Shown: positions 48,750 to 57,375 of the stretch, piece by piece
Numbering within the stretch: the stretch's first letter is position 1
How the letters are laid out: each line of letters starts with the position of its first letter
From: an uncultured Clostridia bacterium
Lineage (GTDB): Bacteria > Bacillota > Clostridia > Christensenellales > CAG-138
Reading direction: 5' to 3'
NCBI GenBank assembly: GCA_934633695.1
Contig: CAKTYT010000002.1
Location: forward strand, 62,001 to 126,000
Length of the DNA: 64,000 bases
Position numbers and translations under genes: made by a program
The notes under the pieces: generated by a model
The model's database searches: none
What the model saw: the letters and a program-made list of their open reading frames with translations, nothing else
What the model was told of the DNA's origin: nothing

Positions 48750-50618
48750 ATGCAATTTAATGATACTATGATAAATCAACGCAATTCCGACAAAAACAGA
48801 GCACTACGCATTATACTTCTGGTTATTCTAGATGCTGTGTGCTTTACGCTTTCTCTTTTTTTGTCGTTGATTGCCAGGTTTGAGTTTGACATTAACGGAC
48901 TGTACTCCAACTCTCCGTTCCTGCAATATGTCGTGAGTTTTATGCCGATATACACGATTCTCGGCATCATAATTTTCGCTGTCTTCAAACTTTACACGAG
49001 CCTGTGGGAATTTGCCTCGATGGACGAGCTTGTCCGAATTGCCGTTGCGAGTGAAATTGTGAATTGCCTTAACTACGGGCTCATGCTCCTTGCCGACATG
49101 CGGCTGCCCATCAGTCTTCTCATCATCAACGGCTTTATTCTCACCCTTCTGTGCGGCACAACACGAATCGCTTACCGAGCGGCACGCCGCGGCTTTCACC
49201 GCAATAGAAAGAGAAAACGCACCATGATCATCGGTGCAGGCAAAGCCGGTGCACTGACGCTTCGCGAATTTTCAAGCAGTCCCATTTCCGAAAACAAAGT
49301 CATTTGTTTTATTGACGATGATAAAACCAAGCACGGAAGCTACATTTGCGGCATTAAAGTCGTCGGCGGCCGAAACAGGATTCCTGCCGCAGTAGAAAAG
49401 TACAATATTGACGAAATCATCCTTGCCATTCCGTCTGCACCCTATACTCTGCAGGGGGAACTGTTGAATATTTGCCAAAACACAAACTGTAAGCTCAAGA
49501 TTCTGCCCGGTATTTCTCAGCTTGCTAATAACGAAATAAATGTCAGCAAAATTCGCCCGGTCGAGATTGAGGACCTCTTGGGAAGAGAACCTGTAAACGT
49601 TGATCTTTCTGAAATCATGGGGTACGTTCACGATAGGGTCGTTCTGGTCACAGGCGGTGGCGGTTCGATAGGCAGTGAACTTTGCCGTCAAATTGCTTCG
49701 CACGGACCCAAAACGCTCATTATCTTCGATATTTATGAAAATAATGCCTACTCCGTTCAGCTTGAGATTCGCAAGCGTTGGCCAAATGTAGATTTGCAGA
49801 CACTGATAGGGTCCGTCAGGGATGAAAAGAAAGTTTCAAACCTATTTGAAATGTATCGCCCAGAGCTTGTTTTCCATGCTGCTGCTCATAAACACGTCCC
49901 CTTAATGGAGGACAGCCCAAATGAAGCGATAAAGAACAATGTGTTCGGCACCTACAATGTTGCCCGTGCGGCGGACAAGTTTGGTGCAAAGCGAATGGTA
50001 CTGATAAGCACTGATAAAGCCGTCAACCCGACAAATATCATGGGGGCAAGCAAACGTATCTGTGAAATGGTCGTGCAGGCAATGAACAGCCATTCCGAAA
50101 CGGAATATGCGGCCGTCAGGTTTGGCAATGTTCTAGGCTCAAACGGTTCCGTTATCCCTCTCTTTAAAAAGCAGATTGCAGACGGCGGACCCGTCACGGT
50201 TACTCATAAAGATGTCATCCGTTACTTTATGACAATACCTGAAGCTGTCTCACTCGTGCTTCAAGCCGGTTCCTACGCAAAAGGCGGAGAAATTTTTATT
50301 CTTGACATGGGCAAGCCCGTCCGCATCGATACTCTCGCACGCAATATGATACGGCTCTCCGGACTCGAGCCCGACGTTGATATTAGAATTACCTATACCG
50401 GTCTGCGTCCCGGGGAAAAGCTCTACGAGGAATTGCTGCTCAATGAGGAAGGTATGGAAAAGACCTTAAATTCCCTCATTTACATTGGTCACAAAGTTGA
50501 GTTTGACGAAGACAGATTCTTCAATAATCTTCAGGGCCTGTATGAAGCGTGCCAAAATAATTCCCCCAACATCCGAAACCTTGTACACAGCATGGTTCCG
50601 GAGTACAAACACGGATAA
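48750..50618 (+). CDS. Membrane-bound nucleoside-diphosphate-sugar epimerase/dehydratase (CapD/PglF type)
   Basis: 622 aa. The ATG at 48750 is favoured by TTTGGAGG six bases upstream; an earlier in-frame ATG lacks a ribosome site. Four transmembrane helices (about 15-150), a CoA-binding-like Rossmann domain (MIIGAGKAGALTLREF) and a C-terminal SDR domain with VLVTGGGGSIGSELCRQI, the catalytic region STDKAVNPTNIMGASKR and PGEKLYEELL. Proteins of this type (CapD, WbpM, PglF) convert UDP-GlcNAc to a 4,6-dehydro or epimerised sugar for surface glycans. The Tyr of the usual YxxxK is replaced by Met in MGASK, as is normal for the WbpM group. Confidence 0.9.
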   Translation: MQFNDTMINQRNSDKNRALRIILLVILDAVCFTLSLFLSLIARFEFDINGLYSNSPFLQYVVSFMPIYTILGIIIFAVFKLYTSLWEFASMDELVRIAVASEIVNCLNYGLMLLADMRLPISLLIINGFILTLLCGTTRIAYRAARRGFHRNRKRKRTMIIGAGKAGALTLREFSSSPISENKVICFIDDDKTKHGSYICGIKVVGGRNRIPAAVEKYNIDEIILAIPSAPYTLQGELLNICQNTNCKLKILPGISQLANNEINVSKIRPVEIEDLLGREPVNVDLSEIMGYVHDRVVLVTGGGGSIGSELCRQIASHGPKTLIIFDIYENNAYSVQLEIRKRWPNVDLQTLIGSVRDEKKVSNLFEMYRPELVFHAAAHKHVPLMEDSPNEAIKNNVFGTYNVARAADKFGAKRMVLISTDKAVNPTNIMGASKRICEMVVQAMNSHSETEYAAVRFGNVLGSNGSVIPLFKKQIADGGPVTVTHKDVIRYFMTIPEAVSLVLQAGSYAKGGEIFILDMGKPVRIDTLARNMIRLSGLEPDVDIRITYTGLRPGEKLYEELLLNEEGMEKTLNSLIYIGHKVEFDEDRFFNNLQGLYEACQNNSPNIRNLVHSMVPEYKHG

Positions 50619-50633
50619 TTATCGAGGTGTAAA

Positions 50634-51575
50634 TTGATTGGAAAAAGTTTTTTTCGCAGGAAGACAGTAAAAATTATTTTTGTCATTTTCATCTGCTTTG
50701 CCTTGCTTTTCTGCTCAGTTCTGCTCATTTCTTTGAAGCAAAATGAGAGCATTGCAGTTTCCCGCTATGAGCTCGGCGAAGCCCCGTCGTTAAACTATGT
50801 GTTGATCAGTGACCTTCACAGGGAAGAATTCGGTGAAGCAAACCGGCTTTTGATTGAAAAAGCTCGTTCACAGTCACCCGATATTATTTTTATTGTCGGG
50901 GATATGCTCGAATCGGACTGCACGACAGAGGAGGTCGAATCATTCTTCAATCTGCTGTCAAGCCTTACTGAAATCGCCCCCGTATACTGCTCCTACGGCA
51001 ACCATGATTACATTGCCCTGTCAAGCGTTATTATGAGTTTCGGCGAGAAAACACTCAGCATCCGCGAAAGACTCGAGCAGAGCGGTGCAGTTTTTCTTGA
51101 GAGAGAGTACGTTGACACTGCAATAAACGGTGAAGCTCTCCGTATAGGCGGGCTTTATGATTTGGCATTCAATGCCTCCGAGTTCGGAATGGAGGATAAA
51201 TGCGGAGCAGGCTTCTATGCAACTGAAGAAGATTTATCCGAACGCTTTGCATTTTTGACCGATTTCTGCGATACATCTTCATACAAAATCATGCTCAGTC
51301 ATCGTCCGGACAGCTTTATTTTCGGTGATGCCTCATATCGCTGGGATATTGACATGGTGCTTTGCGGACATACTCACAACGGCGTTATTGCTCTTCCTCT
51401 CATCGGTGCATTGCTCATCCCCGACCAGGGGCTTTTTCCCAAATACGATAATGGCATCTTTGAGCTCAACGGCATTACCCTCGTCATATCGGGCGGTCTT
51501 GCCGGATGGCATTGGATTCCGCGGATCCTCAACCCTCCCGAGATCGTCTCCGTCGGATTTTCAACAAATACTTAA
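50634..51575 (+). CDS. Membrane-anchored metallophosphoesterase
   Basis: 313 aa from a TTG start (GAGGTG upstream, 15 bp after the preceding stop). One N-terminal helix (about 12-33) leaves the domain outside. The calcineurin-like metal motifs are complete: VLISDLHREEF, IFIVGDMLES, YCSYGNHDY, MLSHRPDSF and VLCGHTHNG. Similar proteins include YaeI/LpxH-like UDP-sugar or lipid pyrophosphatases of Bacillota. The substrate is not known. It forms an operon with the sugar dehydratase and ends at a bidirectional terminator. Confidence 0.88.
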   Translation: MIGKSFFRRKTVKIIFVIFICFALLFCSVLLISLKQNESIAVSRYELGEAPSLNYVLISDLHREEFGEANRLLIEKARSQSPDIIFIVGDMLESDCTTEEVESFFNLLSSLTEIAPVYCSYGNHDYIALSSVIMSFGEKTLSIRERLEQSGAVFLEREYVDTAINGEALRIGGLYDLAFNASEFGMEDKCGAGFYATEEDLSERFAFLTDFCDTSSYKIMLSHRPDSFIFGDASYRWDIDMVLCGHTHNGVIALPLIGALLIPDQGLFPKYDNGIFELNGITLVISGGLAGWHWIPRILNPPEIVSVGFSTNT

Positions 51576-51579
51576 TAAA

Positions 51580-51627
51580 AAAACGGAAACAGTCGAATCT
51601 CTCAGTAGTTACGACTGTTTCCGTTTT
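51580..51627. terminator. Bidirectional terminator
   Basis: AAAACGGAAACAGTCG (51580-51595) and its perfect complement (51612-51627), a 16-bp stem, lie between two convergent genes. T-rich arms serve both directions. Confidence 0.93.
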
Positions 51628-51638
51628 CATCATTTCAC

Positions 51639-52736
51639 TTATTCTTTCAGGAAAACTCGCTTCTGCAATTCAATAAGTTCACGCATTCCGTCCTTATTGA
51701 GCGAGTAATAGACCTTTGAACCTTCATTTTCAAGCTTAACAACGCCTGCCGCCATAAGAAGCGACATGTGCTGAGACACGGTTGCAGGTGCGACATCGAG
51801 CAGCCTCGCAAGTTCCCTGCCGTATACCGGTCCATCTGCCAACCTCGAAACGATGTTAAACCTGTTTTTTCCGCCGATAACGTTCATGTACGATGCAAGC
51901 TTCTCTCTGTCGTCCATAGTACCCATGTAATTATCGTGCAAAAAATGATACAGCACGCCAACTCCTATTTTCGCACTGTGGTTGCCGTCATCTCCGTGCT
52001 GAAACATCACAAGCTGTTGTTGATAATAAGTTATAAGCGGGAAAATATCAATGCTGTACAGCTCATACTTTTTTTCATCGATCATATCGCAGAGGTACTT
52101 CGAAGCATCCATGTCATCGGTGAATTTACTGCAATAGACGTCAATGAGCGGATGCGTCAAATCCTCACTTTCTTCAAACGCCTTTGCAACGGGCATCACG
52201 GCAGATTCAAGCATATCCACATACTTATCATAGTGCATGGAAATATCAAAAATAAGCAGCTTTGCTTCCGGTGGAAGCATGCTTTCGTTTATCGTGTCAA
52301 ATAGTTCTCTGTCGCCTATAAGCCTTTCCTTAGGGCTGAGATAGTCGGTTGTCTTGCTTATCCAGTTGCAGATAGAGTTGTTCAGAACCCTTTCTCCGTT
52401 TTCCCTAAGGGCTTTAAAGCAGCCCTCCGTATTAAAGTAGTTAAGAATATTCTGAACAACGAGGTTTGCGGCAAAGTCCGTACTCACGACCCTGTTGTCA
52501 TGAGCCACAGTATACGGCTTAAAGAGCTTTTCAATAACGCTTTCATCAGCTGTTATGCTCTTTTCAAGACGTTCTTCAAGCTCAAGGATAAGCTTGCCGT
52601 ATTCTTTTGTTCGTTCATTTACCGCATTTGCAGTCTGAACTCTCTCCTCAAAAAATTTCCTGCTCGACTTTCCCGAAGCTCTGTTGGCAAGGAAAAAGCT
52701 TGCTTCAAGGAGAGGAAAGGGTTTGTTGATAATCAT
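51639..52736 (-). CDS. ArsR-type winged-helix regulator with long N-terminal domain (third copy)
   Basis: 365 aa, ATG preceded by GGAG with six bases between. The N-terminal 270 residues are helical and unassigned. The C-terminal winged helix reads VIGGKNRFNIVSRLADGPVYGRELARLLDVAPATVSQHMSLLMAAGVV with the wing EGSKVYYSLNKDG, a standard ArsR layout with no metal-binding cysteines. It is divergent from the surface protein at 52946, sharing a 210-bp region with promoters in both directions. This repeats the arrangement at 15097/16337. Confidence 0.82.
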   Translation of the reverse strand: MIINKPFPLLEASFFLANRASGKSSRKFFEERVQTANAVNERTKEYGKLILELEERLEKSITADESVIEKLFKPYTVAHDNRVVSTDFAANLVVQNILNYFNTEGCFKALRENGERVLNNSICNWISKTTDYLSPKERLIGDRELFDTINESMLPPEAKLLIFDISMHYDKYVDMLESAVMPVAKAFEESEDLTHPLIDVYCSKFTDDMDASKYLCDMIDEKKYELYSIDIFPLITYYQQQLVMFQHGDDGNHSAKIGVGVLYHFLHDNYMGTMDDREKLASYMNVIGGKNRFNIVSRLADGPVYGRELARLLDVAPATVSQHMSLLMAAGVVKLENEGSKVYYSLNKDGMRELIELQKRVFLKE

Positions 52737-52822
52737 TCTTTCTCCGTCAGCTTTTCGGCATGCACGACACTTTTTTTCTTCTGAGAAGCTCCCATTGCCG
52801 CATACCGTGAATTTTCGATGAA

Positions 52823-52828
52823 ATTATA
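52823..52828 (-). promoter_or_regulatory. -10 box of the third ArsR-type regulator
   Basis: TATAAT on the minus strand, about 90 bp before the start codon. No good -35 at 16-18 bp (TTGTCA is 24 bp away), consistent with activator dependence or weak basal use. Confidence 0.45.
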
Positions 52829-52851
52829 TCACCTTTTTTTGAAAAAAGCTA

Positions 52852-52880
52852 TTGACAAACCCGTTCAAATGAAGTATCTT
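52852..52880 (+). promoter_or_regulatory. Promoter of the 52946 surface protein
   Basis: TTGACA (52852-52857), a 17-bp spacer and TATCTT (52875-52880), 66 bp before the ATG. Confidence 0.7.
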
Positions 52881-52945
52881 TGGCTCATACCGAACAGAGC
52901 ATTAGTTTTTTTCTAATCGCTCAAAAAAATACAGGAGGCAAACAC

Positions 52946-54805
52946 ATGAAAAAGTACCTTGCTGTCATTCTAGCAGCCCTGCTTGCATTTGCAGGCACCG
53001 TCGTTCCCCTTTCAGGAACTTTCACCGTATCGGCGGAGACATCACGCGATGCAGCGTCACTTGACGAAGCATTGAACTACCCCGGTGACACACTTCACTT
53101 CGTTTCCGAAGGTGAGTACCCCTGGGTCGTCGAGGGCGACCATGCCAAATCGACCAATCAGGGTGTTGACGGAATTTATGATGAAGTTTCGGATGAAACT
53201 AAGCCCTGCATCTCAGCCGTCGGCACGACCGTCACTGCAAACGAAGGCGACGTCATTTCATTTGAGCTTTCAGTCAGCAGCGAGACTTCCGATAGGCTAA
53301 GGTTCTACGTTGACGGTGAAAGGATCGAGCGTTGGAGCGGCGAAGTCAATTGGACAGGTTTTGTTTACGAACTCACGGCAGGCACTCATGAGCTTGCATG
53401 GCAGTACGAGAAGGATTTGAGCAGAGCCGAAGGCGAAGACACTGCGTGGCTCGACAATGTTCACTTTGGTTCCCCTCTCCCCGTTCAGGGCATTGAACTC
53501 ACTCCCGCTGTCAGCGTTCCTGCATGCAGAAAAGTTCAGCTCGAATGGAATACCATCCCCCTCAGTGCGGCAAATCAGACCGTGTATTTTTCATCAAACA
53601 ATGAGAGCATAGCAACTGTCGATGACAACGGCGTTGTCCGCGGCATCAGCGAGGGTACTGCAATCGTCAATATCTGCACGGAAGACGGCAGCTTCATCGC
53701 AGAATGTGAAGTCACCGTTACCTCCGCTCGACCCGCAGTTCAAATATACGGTATGCTCGCAGCTGAAAGTCTCTATTACAGTGAGGGAAGCGGCGTGTAC
53801 AGGCAGCCCTGCACATGGGCAACATTTAATGACGTTGACCCTGAGACCTCTGTTGTCGAATTTGGAAAACAGACTGACGATGACGGTAACGAAATCGCAG
53901 TTGCAGCCGCAGAATACGTTGACGGTTACATCTACGGTTTTGTGGGTTTCGGATTTTTCCCGGAGGAATTTTTCCGCATGAGCTTTGAAGATTTCCAGAA
54001 CGGCATCTTTGACCCCGAGTACTACGATGCATATGGTTCTGAAGAAAACATGGTACTCGATATGGCGTACAATTATGCTGATGAAACCATGTATTACCTT
54101 GCAATCAGCATGTACACTTATTCAGTCGGTCTTTACACCGTTGACCTTAATACAGGCGAAAGCACATTCGTTGGCAGTATCACCACTGATGACGCAGCTA
54201 CAGAATCACCATTCTACTACTCTCTCGCAATCGGCACCGATGGCACCGGTTACGTTATGCTTGCCGGCATGGGTGCGATCAATTACGGTGAAGGCATGCT
54301 CTGCGAAATCGACCTTGAAACTGCTCGCATCATCCGCAATATTGGTGTCACAGGTGGGGAATGCTTCCAGCAGCAATCCATGACCTATGACCACAACACC
54401 GGTAAGATCTACTGGGCACAGTGGAGCAATGCCTACGGTCCCGGAAACTCCCTCCGCTGCATCGACCCCGAAACGGGTGCAAGCGAATACATGGGCGTTA
54501 TCAACGGCGACGGCGGCTGTGAGATTCTCGGCATGTTCATCCCCTACGATGCAAACGAGCCCGAACCCACTCCTGAACCCACCGAGGTTCCCGCTGAACC
54601 TACTCCCGAACCCGGCGAGCCCACCGAAGTTCCCACTGAACCCACTCCCGAATCCGGCGAGCCCACCGAAGTTCCCACTGAACCCACTCCCGAACCCGGC
54701 AGTCCCGATGTCCCCTCGACCGGTGTAGTCGGTATAGCAGGAGCAGGCGTCGCTGCAATACTCGGCGGTGCGTATGTCATAACCCGCAGAAAAAAAGATA
54801 ACTAA
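52946..54805 (+). CDS. Surface-anchored modular protein (binding module, Big_2, propeller-like, PT-rich stalk, anchor)
   Basis: 619 aa from ATG 52946 (GGAGG upstream; this ATG starts the signal peptide MKKYLAVILAALLAFAGTVV). A YPWVV/SNQG module (about 40-165) like those of the dockerin proteins is followed by a Big_2 domain (VPACRKVQLEWNTIPL, NESIATVDDNGVVRG) and a propeller-like region (MAYNYADETMYYLA, MTYDHNTGKIYWAQW). A stalk with PTEVPTEPTPEPGEP repeats leads to the C-terminus VPSTG + hydrophobic segment + TRRKKDN. It is a paralog of the dockerin protein at 4514, but carries its own anchor. Ligand unknown; no enzyme motif. Control by the divergent ArsR-type regulator is likely. Confidence 0.85.
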   Translation: MKKYLAVILAALLAFAGTVVPLSGTFTVSAETSRDAASLDEALNYPGDTLHFVSEGEYPWVVEGDHAKSTNQGVDGIYDEVSDETKPCISAVGTTVTANEGDVISFELSVSSETSDRLRFYVDGERIERWSGEVNWTGFVYELTAGTHELAWQYEKDLSRAEGEDTAWLDNVHFGSPLPVQGIELTPAVSVPACRKVQLEWNTIPLSAANQTVYFSSNNESIATVDDNGVVRGISEGTAIVNICTEDGSFIAECEVTVTSARPAVQIYGMLAAESLYYSEGSGVYRQPCTWATFNDVDPETSVVEFGKQTDDDGNEIAVAAAEYVDGYIYGFVGFGFFPEEFFRMSFEDFQNGIFDPEYYDAYGSEENMVLDMAYNYADETMYYLAISMYTYSVGLYTVDLNTGESTFVGSITTDDAATESPFYYSLAIGTDGTGYVMLAGMGAINYGEGMLCEIDLETARIIRNIGVTGGECFQQQSMTYDHNTGKIYWAQWSNAYGPGNSLRCIDPETGASEYMGVINGDGGCEILGMFIPYDANEPEPTPEPTEVPAEPTPEPGEPTEVPTEPTPESGEPTEVPTEPTPEPGSPDVPSTGVVGIAGAGVAAILGGAYVITRRKKDN

Positions 54806-54839
54806 TCTCCCTCCATCCGAAAGGACCTAAGACTTGCGT

Positions 54840-54869
54840 CGGCTGCCGCAATGCGGCAGTCGATTTTTT
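54840..54869 (+). terminator. Terminator of the 52946 surface protein
   Basis: CGGCTGCCGC and GCGGCAGTCG form a 10-bp stem (one wobble) around AAT, followed by ATTTTTT. Confidence 0.9.
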
Positions 54870-55022
54870 GCTGCGGTACGCTTTTTGTTCGATTATATCC
54901 TTCATAGAGTCTATTAACCGCATCATATATGTATTTTTGAGAGACAACAGATTAGTTTAGCCTTGCCACGCTCAATTAATGGTGATATAATTCATCCTGA
55001 CTTTACGGAGGAAACAAAGATT

Positions 55023-55511
55023 ATGGAAAACATATTTTGCACTGTAAGAAACGAAGGTTTGGAATTTCTTCCCATTAGGGATCACCCCGAACTTGCCGCA
55101 AATTCCGCCGAATGGTTTCATTCGTGCTGGCATATACCCTTGTCTGCTTATTCAGAGAGTATGGCAGAGTGCATGAACGGGAAATCTGCCGTTCCGCAAT
55201 GGTACATTGTCCGCAGCGGTGAAAAAATCGTTGCCGGTCTTGGTGTTATTGAAAATGACTTTCATGACAGGAAGGATTTGACTCCGAATGTCTGTGCGGT
55301 GTTTGTTGACGAAGAGTACCGTTGCTGCGGCATTGCAGGGCAAATGCTTGACTTTGTATGCAAAGATATGAGTTCAAAAGGCATTCGCACTCTCTACCTT
55401 TTAACTGACCACACCTCGTTTTATGAGCGTTACGGCTGGAAATATCTGTGTCCGGCAATTGGCGATGGCGAAAGCGAGCCAAGCAGAATGTATGTTAAAG
55501 TGACTGAATAG
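55023..55511 (+). CDS. GNAT family N-acetyltransferase
   Basis: 162 aa starting at ATG 55023 with GGAGG eleven bases upstream; the frame continues upstream without a ribosome site. It has a GNAT fold with strands YIVRSGEKIVAGLGVIEND and NVCAVFVDEEYRCCGIAGQML, in which the acetyl-CoA loop reads RCCGIA (a Cys replaces the usual Gly/Arg), then RTLYLLTDHTSFYERYGWKYL. The N-terminal HPELAANSAEWFHSCWHIP segment is seen in a common Bacillota subgroup. Substrate unknown. Confidence 0.82.
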   Translation: MENIFCTVRNEGLEFLPIRDHPELAANSAEWFHSCWHIPLSAYSESMAECMNGKSAVPQWYIVRSGEKIVAGLGVIENDFHDRKDLTPNVCAVFVDEEYRCCGIAGQMLDFVCKDMSSKGIRTLYLLTDHTSFYERYGWKYLCPAIGDGESEPSRMYVKVTE

Positions 55512-55610
55512 GCTGTTTACAAATGCTGTTTTTTTAAATCGCCCTACTGACATCAAAACTTGCCGTTTAAACAATGTTCCCCGGCAAAATGCCATCCTAC
55601 TGTGCAGCAT

Positions 55611-55671
55611 GGTCTAACCTTTGCTGTGGCTTTCGCCCCTCCTGGGTGGAGCTTAATGTTGGACCTTTTTT
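55611..55671 (+). terminator. Long-stem terminator-like hairpin
   Basis: GGTCTAAC pairs with GTTGGACC around an inner CTCC/GGAG hairpin, followed by TTTTTT. Confidence 0.55.
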
Positions 55672-55674
55672 ATT

Positions 55675-55711
55675 AAAGTTGTATTGATTATCCGGTCAAT
55701 ACAACTTTTTT
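55675..55711 (+). terminator. Terminator with 13-bp perfect stem
   Basis: AAAGTTGTATTGA and its exact complement TCAATACAACTTT, then further T. It lies immediately after the previous hairpin. Confidence 0.85.
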
Positions 55712-55770
55712 ATTGATAAATTAAGCAATAATGCATAGCGGCCCGACACATTTCTTTATCTGTCGATATA

Positions 55771-55799
55771 TTGACAAATTCTTGCCAATATGGTATCAT
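55771..55799 (+). promoter_or_regulatory. Promoter of the purine permease gene
   Basis: TTGACA (55771-55776), 17-bp spacer, TATCAT (55794-55799). Confidence 0.75.
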
Positions 55800-55859
55800 A
55801 AGCTGGTCCGTTGTGTCGGTTCGGCACTATTGCGGCAGAATTCATAAAGGAGTTATACT

Positions 55860-57287
55860 ATGGAAAAGCTTTTCAAGCTCAAACAGAACGGTACGACTGT
55901 CAGAACTGAGATCGTCGCCGGTCTGACCACGTTCATGACGATGGCATACATCATCGCCCTGAACCCCAACCTGCTCACCGGTTTCGGTCAAAACGGTGGC
56001 AGTGCTCTTTGGAACGGTGTGTTCCTTGCGACCTGCATTGCTTCGGCAATCGGCACCTTCGTCATGGCTTTTGCCGCAAACAAACCCTTTGCAATGGCCC
56101 CCGGCATGGGTCTTAACAGCTTCTTTGCTGTTGTCGTTGCAAACATTGTCGGAATAACCGGTCTTGGTTATATCGAATCATTCCAGACTGCACTTTGCAT
56201 CATTCTCATTGAGGGCATCATTTTCCTGATTCTCTCTGTTTTTAATGTCCGCGACAAAATCGTCAAGGCGATTCCCGTCGGCGTCCGCCACGGCATTGCT
56301 CCCGCAATCGGTCTCATGCTGCTCAACATCGGCTTCGGCTCCAATTCCGGCATCTACTCCGATAAAGGCGGTCCGTTCTTTGTAATGAGGGATTTCTTCG
56401 GTGCTCTCACCCCCAAAGTTGCGATGGACAGCATGGGCACAGGTTACACCGAGATGATTCTCGCTGTTGCAACCATGTTTATCGGCCTGTTCATCATCGT
56501 CATTCTCGCTCATAAGAAAGTCAAGGGTGCCGTTTTGTTCGGTATGCTCGGTGCTTCCGTCATCAACTGGGCAGGCAAAGCAATTTTCATGCATGTCAAC
56601 CCCTTTGAGTCGCTTAAGACTGCTTCCTTCCTCCCCGCATTCGGCGATATGGCTGAAACGACACTGTTCAAGTTCAACTTCCCGGGTCTTGCCCAGGTCG
56701 GTTGGTTCACCGTTGTCACGCTTATAATAACCTTCTGTATGATCGACATGTTCGACACTATCGGCACTCTTGTCGGTACTGCTTCAAGAGCAAATATGCT
56801 TGATAAAGAAGGTAATATGCCCAACATGAAAGAAGCTCTTCTGGCTGATGCCGTCGGTACTATCGCAGGCTCCGCAACCGGTACATCGACTGTTACCACG
56901 TTTGTTGAGTCCGCTGCCGGCGTTGAAGCAGGCGGCAGGACCGGTCTTACCGCACTCACCACAGGCATCCTCTTCCTTGCCTGCATGTTCATTGCCCCCA
57001 TTGCTGCAATCATACCTGCTGCCGCAACATCCTCCGCCCTTATCTACGTTGGCTTCCTCATGCTCGGCGGTCTCAAGGGCGTTGACTTTGAAGATATTGC
57101 CCAGGGTCTTCCCGTCGCATTGATGCTTATTGCAATGCCTATTTCCGGCTCCATCGGTCATGCAATCGGTATCGGTCTTATCACCTACACCGTAATTAAG
57201 CTCTTTACCGGCAAAGCAAAGGATGTTTCCGTACTTACCTACGTCATCTCCGCTCTGTTCCTCGTAAAGTTCTTCCTCGTTGCATAA
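55860..57287 (+). CDS. NCS2/AzgA-type guanine-hypoxanthine permease
   Basis: 475 aa with about 14 membrane segments. AzgA/PbuG landmarks: RTEIVAGLTTFMTMAYIIALNPNLL at the start, FAMAPGMGLNSFFA (helix 3), VGVRHGIAPAIGLMLLNIGF (helix 8 substrate site), FDTIGTLVGTASRANMLD and ATGTSTVTTFVESAAGVEAGGRTGLTAL. It imports purine bases with protons. AAGGAG precedes the ATG. Codons are strongly C-ending. No purine riboswitch is visible in the leader. Confidence 0.93.
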   Translation: MEKLFKLKQNGTTVRTEIVAGLTTFMTMAYIIALNPNLLTGFGQNGGSALWNGVFLATCIASAIGTFVMAFAANKPFAMAPGMGLNSFFAVVVANIVGITGLGYIESFQTALCIILIEGIIFLILSVFNVRDKIVKAIPVGVRHGIAPAIGLMLLNIGFGSNSGIYSDKGGPFFVMRDFFGALTPKVAMDSMGTGYTEMILAVATMFIGLFIIVILAHKKVKGAVLFGMLGASVINWAGKAIFMHVNPFESLKTASFLPAFGDMAETTLFKFNFPGLAQVGWFTVVTLIITFCMIDMFDTIGTLVGTASRANMLDKEGNMPNMKEALLADAVGTIAGSATGTSTVTTFVESAAGVEAGGRTGLTALTTGILFLACMFIAPIAAIIPAAATSSALIYVGFLMLGGLKGVDFEDIAQGLPVALMLIAMPISGSIGHAIGIGLITYTVIKLFTGKAKDVSVLTYVISALFLVKFFLVA

Positions 57288-57319
57288 TCAATACCGTTTG
57301 GTGCATCATATGAACTCAG

Positions 57320-57356
57320 GCGAATCGAAGTCATGCGGTTTCGATTCGCTTTTATT
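57320..57356 (+). terminator. Terminator of the purine permease
   Basis: GCGAATCGAA pairs with TTCGATTCGC over 10 bp, followed by TTTTATTTT. Confidence 0.88.
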
Positions 57357-57375
57357 TTGACCATGGAGGGAAACA

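Larger units (their letters stand above)
55512..55859 (+). other. Region between the acetyltransferase and purine permease
   Basis: Holds two consecutive hairpins (55611-55671 and 55675-55711), then the permease promoter and leader. I looked for a purine riboswitch and did not find its core motifs. Confidence 0.6.

Noticed and set aside
55741..55819. CCGACACA / TGTGTCGG inverted pair flanking the permease promoter
   Set aside because: Arms are more than 60 bp apart and 8 bp long. It could pair only weakly, and function is not supported.
55711..55859. Possible purine riboswitch before the AzgA-type permease
   Set aside because: The conserved loop motifs of the purine aptamer could not be found; only promoter and short leader are seen.
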